Part shown: piece after piece, positions 55,349 to 63,336 of the stretch
Layout: the number at the start of each line of letters is the position of its first letter
Position numbering within the stretch: the first letter of the stretch is position 1
From: Hyphococcus sp.
GTDB taxonomy: Bacteria > Pseudomonadota > Alphaproteobacteria > Caulobacterales > Parvularculaceae
Direction of reading: 5' to 3'
Assembly: GCA_021776335.1 (NCBI GenBank)
Contig: JAJFGB010000007.1
Span: 1 to 64,000 of the forward strand
Length of the DNA stretch: 64,000 nucleotides
The notes under the pieces: generated by a model
Database searches by the model: none
Told to the model about the DNA's origin: nothing
What the model saw: the letters and a program-made list of their open reading frames with translations, nothing else
Position numbers and translations under genes: made by a program

Positions 55349-58153
55349 ATGCGGGCGCGGCGCATTCTGTTGGGATTGGCTCTCTTTTTCGCGATTTTGG
55401 CGACGGCTTTCCTGTTGCGCTTGCCGATCGCAGGATATGCGGTGCGGACGGCCCTTGCTGGCGCGGGGCTCAAAGAAGCGCAGCTGCACGTCACAGCGCT
55501 GTCGTTTTCGGGTGCGCGCGTCGAAAATCTTTCCGCTGGGCCACAGGGTGATAAAACGATTCGCTTCGATTTCATTGAAGCGGATTTTGACTGGCTTAGT
55601 CTTCTAAAGCGCCGTGAGATTGACGCGTTGCGGCTAGGCCCAGGCGCTGTTCGCATATCTGTTTCACAGGACGGAAAAGTTTCGCTTCCCGGAATTTCCA
55701 TGGCCGGAGGAAATGGCGGTGGCGGGGCGCCGTTTAATACGCTTGCGCTCAGTGACGTCGCGTTGCGTATCGATACGCCGGAGGGCGCCGCGACAGGCAA
55801 GGTCACCGCTGATTTTGATGTTCAAAAAGGCGGCCGCGCAACAGTTTCCATGTCGACGCCGAAAGCCGGGTACACAGGCATCGTGTTTGAGAACTCATCC
55901 GTCAGTGCTGAGATAATTCTTGACCGAGATGGTGGTGCGCAACTCGACGGTTCATTTATCGGCAATGTCAGCACCGATGCTGTTGCAGTGCGTGACGCGA
56001 ATGTTTCGGTGAGCGCAAATAAACTGTTGTGGCGCGCCGCTGGCGCCGGAAAGCGGCCCATAGTTACCGGCGATGTTCTGGTTAATGTTGATAATGCCGA
56101 TATTCCAGTTGATCACGTCCCCGCGCTTGCTGGCATTAAGGCGCCACAGGTCGCGGCGATGATCGGTGATCCGGTTGCCTCACTTTCTATTTCCGGTGCG
56201 CTGATGGTGAAGTCTTTGGAAAATGGCTTTGCTATAGACACCGCCTCAGCTGATGACCCCGCCATTATTCGGAGCGACACCGGGCTTGCGCTGATGATTA
56301 CGGGTCTGGGCGAAGCGCCGCTCTACAGGCGTGGAAATGAAGGGGGACGCGCCGCATTCAACTTTGACCTCTCGGGCGCAGCAATCGATGCGCGGGGGGC
56401 AATTGAGGCGGAAAATATTGGTTCGACTTTGATGGTCGCCGCACCGCTGCATTTTGGCGCGTACCAGTCTGACCGTCTCTCATTTGACAGCGCAGCGGTG
56501 ACGATCAACGCGACCGCCAAGTCGACCGAGATCGAAGCCGATATTTCCGTCGCCTCATATCTCCGATCCGGCAAAATCGGGCGATTAAATATCTTTGATG
56601 CGCCCCTGGAAATGTCTTTTGGCGTTGCCGTCGACAATGTGGCTGGCCGCGCCGTCGTTACGCCCGCAAAGGAATGTCTTGCGCTCGACAATATTCGTGC
56701 AACGATTGATCGGCAGGATACGGAAATACTTCTGTCGGGCGCCAAATTTTGTGCCAACGGTGAACCTGTCGCCGTCATCGACTGGAACGATGTTCTGCAA
56801 ACCACCATTACCGGCCGATTGTCGGCATCTCATGCACGCTACCGTCTTGGCAATACGCGTCTGATCGGCCGACCGCCGCAAATTGAATCGACGGCTGTTT
56901 ACACGCCGTCGCTCAACCAGACATTGATCAATGGGAAGGTCGATGGCGGGCGCATGGCGCTGAACGATCTTTTGACTCTGGCGTCGACAAGCGGTCAATT
57001 CACATTGTCTCTCGACAAGGAGACGATGCGTGCAGAACTCAATGCGAACCAAACGCGTGTGTCCCAACAGCGCGAGCCGCCACTGGTCGGGCCGGTGCTT
57101 GCTTCTGTCGACCTCTCTCTTCTGAATAAAAGCGCAACATTCGATTATGTGCTGACGACGCTATCAGGTGCTCGTATCGGCGCGGGCGCAGGCAATCATG
57201 ATGTTGCAACGTCAAGCGGTCAGTCGCGGCTTGTTCTCGATGAGATCGAGTTTACACCCGAGGGACTGCAACCAGCTGCGATATTGCCTGTCATGAAGGG
57301 CTTTGTTCGAGAAGCAAGCGGTACAGCAACGGGCATCGCAGATTTTTCATGGGTGCGATCCGGCGGCATTGCATCGTCAGCGGATATTCAAATCATCGAC
57401 ATGACCTTTTCCGGTCCGTCGCGCATCGTAAATAAAACAAAAGGACTGAACGGAACCATTCAGTTTGAAGATCTTTGGCCACTAACAACAGCGGGCGCTC
57501 AATCAATTACTGTCGAGGGCGCAGATCTCGATGCTTTGCAACTGCAAAGTGGTGAGATTACCTTTGAGATGCGCGGAGACGAAAAGCTGCGCGTTGAGCG
57601 CGCTGTGTTTCCATGGTTCGGTGGTGCGCTCGGCGTCGATAGCGCGACAATGGCGCTATCAGGCGGCGAAGCCGTCGCGCCGCTGCGCGCCGACAGGGTC
57701 GATCTCAAACAGATATTGGAATTTGCCGACATCGACGGGCTTTCCGGCGAGGGTGTTCTCAGTGGCGTCCTGCCGCTGGTTGTCAGAGACGGCAGAGCGC
57801 ATATCGAAAACGGTGTTTTGAATTCGGATGGCGCCGGCGCTATTCGCTATCGTGGGAATGTCGGTGATGCGGCTGCATCGGCTGGCGGACAAGCGCAGAT
57901 GGCGTTTGATTTGCTGCGCGACCTTCGCTTCGAAACATTTGCAGTGAGGATCAATGGACCGCTGGACGGCAGGCTGCAGTTCCAGATAGATTTGCAGGGA
58001 ACCGGCGAAATTGATTTTGCCGAGAAAGATGTCCGTGTGCCGGTGAATTACCACATCAATCTCGATGCAGCGCTTTTGGAGCTGTTGAATCAAGCGGCGC
58101 TGACTCGCAAAATCGAATCACAGATTGAAATGGGCAGCAGAAGCGAAGATTAG
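55349..58153 (+). CDS. ydbH: YdbH-like AsmA-family intermembrane phospholipid transport protein
   Basis: A 934-residue periplasm-spanning protein with one N-terminal membrane anchor (about 5-25). A very long beta-rich body follows with AsmA/VPS13-like repeats (LSFSGARVENLSAGPQGDK, FDWLSLLKRREIDALRLGPG). The C-terminal region ends with INLDAALLELLNQAALTRKI, typical of YdbH. In E. coli YdbH works with YhdP and TamB to carry phospholipids from inner to outer membrane. The ATG at 55349 is chosen because GATAGAGG precedes it; a start at 55295 is less likely. YnbE- and YdbL-like genes follow in the E. coli order. Confidence 0.87.
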   Translation: MRARRILLGLALFFAILATAFLLRLPIAGYAVRTALAGAGLKEAQLHVTALSFSGARVENLSAGPQGDKTIRFDFIEADFDWLSLLKRREIDALRLGPGAVRISVSQDGKVSLPGISMAGGNGGGGAPFNTLALSDVALRIDTPEGAATGKVTADFDVQKGGRATVSMSTPKAGYTGIVFENSSVSAEIILDRDGGAQLDGSFIGNVSTDAVAVRDANVSVSANKLLWRAAGAGKRPIVTGDVLVNVDNADIPVDHVPALAGIKAPQVAAMIGDPVASLSISGALMVKSLENGFAIDTASADDPAIIRSDTGLALMITGLGEAPLYRRGNEGGRAAFNFDLSGAAIDARGAIEAENIGSTLMVAAPLHFGAYQSDRLSFDSAAVTINATAKSTEIEADISVASYLRSGKIGRLNIFDAPLEMSFGVAVDNVAGRAVVTPAKECLALDNIRATIDRQDTEILLSGAKFCANGEPVAVIDWNDVLQTTITGRLSASHARYRLGNTRLIGRPPQIESTAVYTPSLNQTLINGKVDGGRMALNDLLTLASTSGQFTLSLDKETMRAELNANQTRVSQQREPPLVGPVLASVDLSLLNKSATFDYVLTTLSGARIGAGAGNHDVATSSGQSRLVLDEIEFTPEGLQPAAILPVMKGFVREASGTATGIADFSWVRSGGIASSADIQIIDMTFSGPSRIVNKTKGLNGTIQFEDLWPLTTAGAQSITVEGADLDALQLQSGEITFEMRGDEKLRVERAVFPWFGGALGVDSATMALSGGEAVAPLRADRVDLKQILEFADIDGLSGEGVLSGVLPLVVRDGRAHIENGVLNSDGAGAIRYRGNVGDAAASAGGQAQMAFDLLRDLRFETFAVRINGPLDGRLQFQIDLQGTGEIDFAEKDVRVPVNYHINLDAALLELLNQAALTRKIESQIEMGSRSED

Positions 58154-58264
58154 GCGAAAACATGTCCGAGGTCGCAATATTCCGCCTATTTTTCGCCGCA
58201 ACGACGAATTATGGTTAATCTCAGTGGCGTTGATGTTATTTCGATACTGCGAAAGGGCGATGTG

Positions 58265-58465
58265 ATGGAACTTCTGAATCAGGCGAGGTTTGCCGGGCTG
58301 GCCACGCTGACGGCTTTGGCGCTATCAGCTTGCGCGACAGTGAGAGTTGAAGGCGGCGACAAACCGATCGAGGTCAATCTTAACATCAAGATCGATCAGG
58401 AAGTCCGCGTCAGGCTTGATCCAGAGATCGACGATTTGATTGCCCAAAATCCTGATATATTTTAG
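58265..58465 (+). CDS. ynbE: YnbE-like lipoprotein
   Basis: A 66-residue lipoprotein with a hydrophobic signal and lipobox LSAC (lipidated C23). The mature part, ending with KPIEVNLNIKIDQEVRVRLD and LIAQNPDIF, matches YnbE. In E. coli YnbE is an outer-membrane lipoprotein that forms a beta-strand stack with the C-terminus of YdbH, completing the lipid bridge. The ATG at 58265 follows AAGGGCGATGTG and is preferred over 58211. It lies between ydbH and ydbL. Confidence 0.88.
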   Translation: MELLNQARFAGLATLTALALSACATVRVEGGDKPIEVNLNIKIDQEVRVRLDPEIDDLIAQNPDIF

Positions 58466-58476
58466 GAGAGACCGGT

Positions 58477-58839
58477 ATGGAACATTCTATGAGAAACAAG
58501 CTTTACGGTATTGCCGCCGCTGGACTGATGGCGGGTGTTGTGCTGCCTCCCGCCGTCCTGGCGGCCAGTGCAGCGGTCGAGCAGGCCAAGGATGCGTGCG
58601 TTGTTGGCGAACAGGTGGACGGATATCTCGGTATTGTTGACGGCGCTGATGCAAGCGCCGCGGTAAGGCGTGAAGTCCGTGACATCAATCAACAGCGCAA
58701 AGCCGTCTATGGTGACCTTGCGCGCCGCAATGGCGTGTCAGTTGAGGTCACGGCGGCGTTGACAGCGGAAAAATTGATCAAACAAGCAAGCTCGGGCCAG
58801 TGTTATCGGGATGCGAGCGGCAATTGGGTCGAGGTTTAG
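58477..58839 (+). CDS. ydbL: YdbL family (DUF1318) periplasmic protein
   Basis: A 120-residue secreted protein with a signal peptide (about 1-29, ending VLAAS). The DUF1318 domain follows: AKDACVVGEQVDGYLGIVDG, VRREVRDINQQRKAVYGDLA and TAEKLIKQASSGQCYRDASG. In E. coli YdbL prevents improper multimers of YnbE and so tunes YdbH function. AGGAGAG lies 7 bases before the ATG at 58477, and the gene follows ynbE by 11 bases, completing a ydbH-ynbE-ydbL operon. Confidence 0.9.
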   Translation: MEHSMRNKLYGIAAAGLMAGVVLPPAVLAASAAVEQAKDACVVGEQVDGYLGIVDGADASAAVRREVRDINQQRKAVYGDLARRNGVSVEVTAALTAEKLIKQASSGQCYRDASGNWVEV

Positions 58840-58911
58840 GCTTTTCGGTAGCATATTTTTCGAACGAATCGGCGATAAGGGAACCCTCGTAACCGAACGG
58901 TCCCTGTTGTT

Positions 58912-59586
58912 ATGTCTGAAGCCCTCGATTTAACGCCCCCTGACGATGATGATCCCGACGCTTTAGCGCTTTCAGCGCTGCTGTCCTCACGTGTATGCCA
59001 CGACCTTATTAATCCGGTCGGCGCTGTCGGCTCAGGGCTGGAAGTGCTGGATGACCCGTCAATGGACGGCGTGATGCGCGATGCAGCGATGGACCTCATC
59101 CACGCCGGGGCCAAAAAGGCAATCGCCCTCCTGTCCTATGCGCGGCTCGCTTATGGCGCTGCGGGTGGCTTTGGCGCTCAGATCAGCCTTGAAGACGCCC
59201 GCCAGGCGCTTGAGGGCGTTTATGAGACGCAAAAAGCTGATCTTGAATGGAATCTTGGCGCTGACCTCGCCCCGAAGGAAAATGTCAAAGTTCTCCTTAT
59301 TCTGGCCTATGCAGCGGCGGACTGTGTCCCTCGCGGCGGGACTGTTTCGCTGACCGGCGATATCAGCAATTTTATCATTACAGCGACCGGCAAAAAACTG
59401 TATTTGAACGATGATCTTGTTCGATCGATGAGGGGTGACGCCAGCGGCATAGCGCCAAAATTCACCCCGGCGCTGATCGCCGCGCGGATGATTGCTGCTA
59501 CTGGCGGCGCTATGTCCGTCGATATGACCGACGATGTTGTCACCTTCCGAGCTTCTTTTCTCGGCGTCACGGCAAGGAATTCTTAA
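58912..59586 (+). CDS. chpT: ChpT histidine phosphotransferase
   Basis: Relays phosphate from the kinase CckA to the cell-cycle regulator CtrA and to CpdR. The 224-residue protein has a DHp-like helical hairpin with the phosphorylated H30 in SSRVCHDLINPVGAVGSGLE, followed by a degenerate HATPase-like domain (about 90-220) that lacks nucleotide-binding motifs, as is typical of ChpT. The length is normal. Its presence shows the CckA-ChpT-CtrA circuit. A stand-alone response regulator is encoded 69 bases downstream. Confidence 0.93.
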   Translation: MSEALDLTPPDDDDPDALALSALLSSRVCHDLINPVGAVGSGLEVLDDPSMDGVMRDAAMDLIHAGAKKAIALLSYARLAYGAAGGFGAQISLEDARQALEGVYETQKADLEWNLGADLAPKENVKVLLILAYAAADCVPRGGTVSLTGDISNFIITATGKKLYLNDDLVRSMRGDASGIAPKFTPALIAARMIAATGGAMSVDMTDDVVTFRASFLGVTARNS

Positions 59587-59655
59587 CCTGCCCGTTAACG
59601 CTCGGATAACGCGCGTTTGGCAATATAGAGATTATTAAAATATTGGACCCGGTAT

Positions 59656-60066
59656 ATGAGCGTCAATAAAACCTGCCTTGTTGTCGATGATTCAGAAGTG
59701 ATCCGCGAAATTGCTGTCAGGATTATGAGCGATCTCGGCATCGAAGCTGCAGAAGCTGAGAACGCAGCGGCGGCAGTCACATATTGCCGCGAGAAAAAGC
59801 CCGGCCTGGTTTTGTTGGACTGGGATTTGCCGTCCATGGGCGCGCTTGATTTTCTGCGCGGCGCTGGTGAGCTGCAACCTGAGGATAAGCCGGAAATCAT
59901 TTTATGCTCGACCGAAAATGATCCGCAACAATTTACGCTCGCGAAAGCGGCGGGTGCGGCGCACCATATTCTGAAGCCCTTTGATAAAAACGTGATTGAA
60001 TCAAAGCTTCAGGAAATCGGCGTGCTTGCAGGCGGCAATGAAGCTCCTAAAGCTGCCGCGAATTAA
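59656..60066 (+). CDS. Single-domain response regulator
   Basis: A 136-residue receiver-only protein. The acidic pocket is D11 and D12 (VVDDSEVIREIA), the phosphorylated aspartate is D55 in LVLLDWDLPSMG, the conserved hydroxyl is the Thr in LCSTENDP, and the lysine is in HHILKPFD. There is no output domain. It is not CpdR or DivK by sequence, and more closely resembles the CheY-like regulators found next to chpT in relatives. Its position suggests it belongs to the CckA-ChpT network, but this is inference. The C-terminal ten residues are a disordered Ala-rich tail. Confidence 0.88.
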   Translation: MSVNKTCLVVDDSEVIREIAVRIMSDLGIEAAEAENAAAAVTYCREKKPGLVLLDWDLPSMGALDFLRGAGELQPEDKPEIILCSTENDPQQFTLAKAAGAAHHILKPFDKNVIESKLQEIGVLAGGNEAPKAAAN

Positions 60067-60182
60067 AAAATTCATCGTCGGCGCCAACATCTTGCGAGCG
60101 CCGCCAGTTTGCCCAAATCTTTTCCTAAACCATTCCCAGATTTATCCGCATTTCTTGCAATCGTGCAATGCGGCGCGGGCTA

Positions 60183-60229
60183 GCGCATTTCCGGAAAAGT
60201 GTGGCGCGGTTTTCTGACTAGAAATGCGC
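60183..60229. repeat. Palindromic intergenic repeat, unit A
   Basis: A 9-bp perfect inverted repeat GCGCATTTC (60183-60191) / GAAATGCGC (60221-60229) encloses CGGAAAAGTGTGGCGCGGTTTTC-like sequence. CCGGAAAAGTGTG followed by CGGTTTTC is a core seen in dispersed palindromic elements of many alphaproteobacteria. Confidence 0.75.
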
Positions 60230-60244
60230 ATAAGTGTGAATCTG

Positions 60245-60293
60245 GGGCGTTTCCGGACGATAAACCGGGAACCACTTTATCTCGGAAACGCCC
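60245..60293. repeat. Palindromic intergenic repeat, unit B
   Basis: An 11-bp perfect inverted repeat GGGCGTTTCCG (60245-60255) / CGGAAACGCCC (60283-60293) lies 15 bases after unit A. Its loop, with ACCGGGAACCACTTTA, is a reverse-orientation relative of the unit A core. The pair may form hairpins in RNA from either strand. Confidence 0.75.
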
Positions 60294-60380
60294 TAGAGCG
60301 GCAGTGTGGGCCAATCATTGCCAACCTATATGCAAAATTTGCCGTAGCGTTTTCGACTCGAACGACCGTAGTGAAGATCC

Positions 60381-61196
60381 ATGCCGATTATCCAGCTCAT
60401 CGTTTTGGCGATTATTCAGGGGATTACGGAGTTCCTCCCGATCTCCTCTTCCGCTCACCTAATTCTTGCGCCACTTGCCGTTGATGACTGGTCCGACCAG
60501 GGCCCGTTGATTGATGTTGCGGCGCATGTCGGTTCGCTCGGCGCAGTACTGATATATTTCCGTAGTGAAACAGCAATGCTTTTTCGCGGCGGTATCGATA
60601 CGCTGAGATTCAAATCCAGCGATGACCGCAAATTATTTTTGTATATTGCCGCTGCCAGTATTCCGACTTTTGCGCTGGCGTTTGTGTTTGTAACGCTGGA
60701 TATCGTGTCGGCGCTGCGTTCTCCCGTAGTGATTGGCTGGACGAGTATAATTTTCGGTGGGTTTTTGTGGCATGCAGATCGCACGTCCATGAACAAGCAG
60801 GGGCTTGACCGCATCGGTTGGCGTGAGGCGCTGACGATTGGCGCGGCGCAGATGTTGGCGCTGGTGCCCGGCGTATCGCGTTCGGGCATCACGATGACAG
60901 CGGCGCGCTATCTTGGCTGGTCCCGAAGCGAGGCGGCGCGGTTTTCCATGTTGTTGGCCATCCCGGCAATTTCTGCGCTCGGTCTGTTTGCGGGCATTGA
61001 TCTTGTCAGGGAAGGCGCCCAGGCAGATATCATCGGCGCTGCGGTGGTTGCCATATTGTCGTTTCTTTCGGCCCTGGCGGCGATTGCTTTCCTGATGCGG
61101 TTGACGCAAAAAATCAGCTTTACGCCTTTTGTCGTCTACCGCATTGTGTTTGGGATAATTCTGTTGGTTTTCGCGGGGGCGCTGGTCGAAGGGTAA
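60381..61196 (+). CDS. uppP: Undecaprenyl-diphosphatase UppP (BacA)
   Basis: Removes a phosphate from undecaprenyl diphosphate, recycling the lipid carrier for peptidoglycan synthesis. The 271-residue membrane protein has about eight hydrophobic segments, the (E/Q)xxxE motif in QGITEFLPISSSAH, and the PGVSRSGITM motif with catalytic Ser and Arg. Both motifs are intact. Over-production of such enzymes gives bacitracin resistance in other species. The next gene begins 4 bases after its stop codon, so uppP, the VOC gene and the oxygenase gene probably form one transcript. Confidence 0.96.
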   Translation: MPIIQLIVLAIIQGITEFLPISSSAHLILAPLAVDDWSDQGPLIDVAAHVGSLGAVLIYFRSETAMLFRGGIDTLRFKSSDDRKLFLYIAAASIPTFALAFVFVTLDIVSALRSPVVIGWTSIIFGGFLWHADRTSMNKQGLDRIGWREALTIGAAQMLALVPGVSRSGITMTAARYLGWSRSEAARFSMLLAIPAISALGLFAGIDLVREGAQADIIGAAVVAILSFLSALAAIAFLMRLTQKISFTPFVVYRIVFGIILLVFAGALVEG

Positions 61197-61200
61197 CGCT

Positions 61201-61572
61201 ATGACCCATGTCACTGGAATTGGCGGCGTCTTTTTTCGTGCGAAAGACCCAAGATCAGTTGCTCAATGGTACAAGGACATACTGGATCTCGACATTGGCG
61301 GTGAAGCGATGTGGCGCCAGGAAGCTGGCCCGGCGGTTTACGCGCCATTCAAAGCCGATACGGATTATTTCGGCGACCGCGGCCAACAATTCATGATCAA
61401 TCTGCGTGTAAATGATCTCGATGGATTGATAGCGATGTTGAAGAAAAAAGGCGTAGAGGTGAAAACCGATCCCGAGTGGGACGCTACGCCGGAAATCGGC
61501 AAGTTTGCGCGCATCCATGATCCTGCGGGTACGCCAATCGAATTGTGGGAACCGGGAAAGGACTGCACATAA
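61201..61572 (+). CDS. VOC (glyoxalase/bleomycin-resistance) superfamily protein
   Basis: A 123-residue protein with two beta-alpha-beta-beta-beta modules of the vicinal oxygen chelate fold. The N-terminus has GIGGVFFRAKDPRSVAQWYK, and the C-terminus has HDPAGTPIELWEPG, in which the Glu is a usual metal ligand. Members bind metal and catalyse isomerisation, epoxide opening or dioxygenation, or just bind drugs. The substrate here is unknown. The neighbouring oxygenase gene begins at the base right after its stop codon. Confidence 0.83.
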   Translation: MTHVTGIGGVFFRAKDPRSVAQWYKDILDLDIGGEAMWRQEAGPAVYAPFKADTDYFGDRGQQFMINLRVNDLDGLIAMLKKKGVEVKTDPEWDATPEIGKFARIHDPAGTPIELWEPGKDCT

Positions 61573-62226
61573 ATGAGTGGCGAACCAACGGGGCCGGTTG
61601 AAGTCCGGCAACTTTTTCCTGTGCCTGTCATGGTGACAACGGTGTTGGATGCGCCGGCGCTAAACGCGGCGCTGAAGGATGTCATTCAAACCAACCGTGC
61701 GCAGTCATCGGGCGTTGCTCGGTCGAACATATTGGGGTGGCATTCCGACACAGAAATGCTTCGCTGGGGTGGCGATCCGGCAAGGACATTGGGCATGGCG
61801 ATGCTCCAGACCTGCGGTCAGCGCACAGATGATGTTGGGATGAAAGGCGGCCAGCCGCGTTATGAAATGTCAATGGAAATGTGGGCGAACATCTCGCCCG
61901 CCAATGCATCCAATCAAATGCATTGTCATCCTGGCTGTATCTGGTCCGGCGTCTACTATGTGGACGATGGAGGCGATCCGTCGAGCGCACTGGTTTTGCT
62001 TGATCCGAACTATCCGACCAACAGAATGTATGCGCCGGATCTTCAATTTGTTGGTCAGGGCGGCGAGCGTTTCCCCGTGCGCCACGAAATAGCGCCGGAG
62101 CCCGGGCGTATGGTGATCTTCCCGTCCTGGCTAAATCATGCGGTTAAGCCGCATAAAGGTCCACGTGAACGTATTTCTATCGCCATGAACGTGATGGCGC
62201 TGCCAAACCGGGCGGCGGGTTCTTGA
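61573..62226 (+). CDS. 2OG-Fe(II) oxygenase-like protein (TIGR02466 type)
   Basis: A 217-residue protein resembling the TIGR02466 group of putative 2-oxoglutarate/Fe(II) dioxygenases. Candidate iron ligands are H117 or H119 in NASNQMHCHPGCIWSGVYYV and H189 in FPSWLNHAVKPH, and R200 in PRERISIAMN would bind 2-oxoglutarate. A WANIS segment before the first histidine motif is also typical. The substrate is unknown. The ATG directly abuts the VOC stop codon, which shows translational coupling and hints at a shared pathway. Confidence 0.75.
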   Translation: MSGEPTGPVEVRQLFPVPVMVTTVLDAPALNAALKDVIQTNRAQSSGVARSNILGWHSDTEMLRWGGDPARTLGMAMLQTCGQRTDDVGMKGGQPRYEMSMEMWANISPANASNQMHCHPGCIWSGVYYVDDGGDPSSALVLLDPNYPTNRMYAPDLQFVGQGGERFPVRHEIAPEPGRMVIFPSWLNHAVKPHKGPRERISIAMNVMALPNRAAGS

Positions 62227-62320
62227 TTGGGGCTTGGCTGCCGTTGGCGTTCGTTGATTGCGCTTTCATCCCATACTGAACACGGCAATAGTATTGCAGC
62301 GACGCGGACAGGAGGCTGGG

Positions 62321-63244
62321 ATGAAACTTCCAGTATTAAAGGCATTTTCGGCCAGTGCTGCATATTTCTCGATGCGCATAGGCGATGTGGTTCGAATAAA
62401 CTGGCTGCCAGTGCTGTTGTTGCATGGCGCTATGATGATTCTGATGCCGCGCTATATGGAACCGGTGATGCAATTTCAGGCGATGGACCCAAACGCAGAT
62501 CCAGCGGAAGCGTTGTCTGCCATGGGTCCCGCGTTTCAATGGATGGCCTTATTGTATCTGGTGATGGCGATTATTTATCCCATGTTGATTGCGGGTAACT
62601 TACGACCAATCATTCGAGGGGAAACAACGTCCTTACCGTTCCACCTTCAGTTTGGAATGGATGAACTGCGCGTACTCGCGACGTATATTTTGTGGGTCAT
62701 GCTTTTTTCTGTTGTTTGTGTTGCTGGGATTATTGCCGTTGTCGCCGTGAGCGCGACCTTGTCTCTGCTTTCCCCTTTGGTTGGCGGTGTATTTACGGCG
62801 GTCGGCGCGCTAGCCCTCATGGGGGCTGTTGTTTGGTTTTTGATGCGTATGTCCCTGATATTTCCAGCGACTATTGCGGAGCGCAAAATCGGGTTGCCCG
62901 ATTCCTGGCGCCTGACCAAGGGCAATAGTTTGCCGTTGTTTGTCTTTTGGTTGTTGTGGGTCTTGGTTTTTCTCGCCCTTGGCTTGTTGTATCTCGTTAT
63001 TGTTTTGCCGGGTTATTTTGGCGTTATCGGTGAGATGATCGCCGCCGGCCAGGATCAGGTTGCTCAGCAGGCGGCTGCAATGAAAATGAATCAAATGCAG
63101 CTCGATATGTGGGATATCTCCAAACCGGGCGCGTGGTTCAATTTCATTCTCAGTTATGTCTACACGATCATTACCATCTCGTTGTGGAACATCGCTGCTG
63201 GAACGGCATACCGATATATTACAGAGGGCGGGGCGGACGCATAA
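62321..63244 (+). CDS. Uncharacterised multi-spanning membrane protein
   Basis: A 307-residue integral membrane protein with about six hydrophobic segments (around 27-42, 70-95, 125-160, 165-185, 215-240 and 275-295). The pattern IGLPDSWRLTKGNSLPLFVF near residue 200 resembles the W-x-L-T-x-G segment of glycerophosphodiesterase membrane-domain-like and related DUF proteins, but no firm family is recognised. An excellent ribosome site, ACAGGAGG, selects the ATG at 62321 over an upstream start at 62258. The first 25 residues contain a short amphipathic region. Confidence 0.65.
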   Translation: MKLPVLKAFSASAAYFSMRIGDVVRINWLPVLLLHGAMMILMPRYMEPVMQFQAMDPNADPAEALSAMGPAFQWMALLYLVMAIIYPMLIAGNLRPIIRGETTSLPFHLQFGMDELRVLATYILWVMLFSVVCVAGIIAVVAVSATLSLLSPLVGGVFTAVGALALMGAVVWFLMRMSLIFPATIAERKIGLPDSWRLTKGNSLPLFVFWLLWVLVFLALGLLYLVIVLPGYFGVIGEMIAAGQDQVAQQAAAMKMNQMQLDMWDISKPGAWFNFILSYVYTIITISLWNIAAGTAYRYITEGGADA

Positions 63245-63336
63245 CCTTCACCTATATCCACAAATCGCCTTGATTATGACTGCTTTGCCATGCATGAGCT
63301 GCTCTATTCGGTTGGCAGTTGAGGTAAAGTTTTTCG

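Larger units (their letters stand above)
60067..60380. other. 314-base gap holding two palindromic repeat units
   Basis: No coding region is supported in this stretch between the response regulator and uppP. Its central part (60183-60293) consists of two palindromic repeats, listed separately. The rest holds nothing recognisable apart from presumed promoter sequence for uppP. Confidence 0.6.

Noticed and set aside
59583-59598. TTAA-N8-TTAA resembling a CtrA box upstream of the response regulator
   Set aside because: The spacing is 8 rather than 7 bases, and the first TTAA contains the chpT stop codon.
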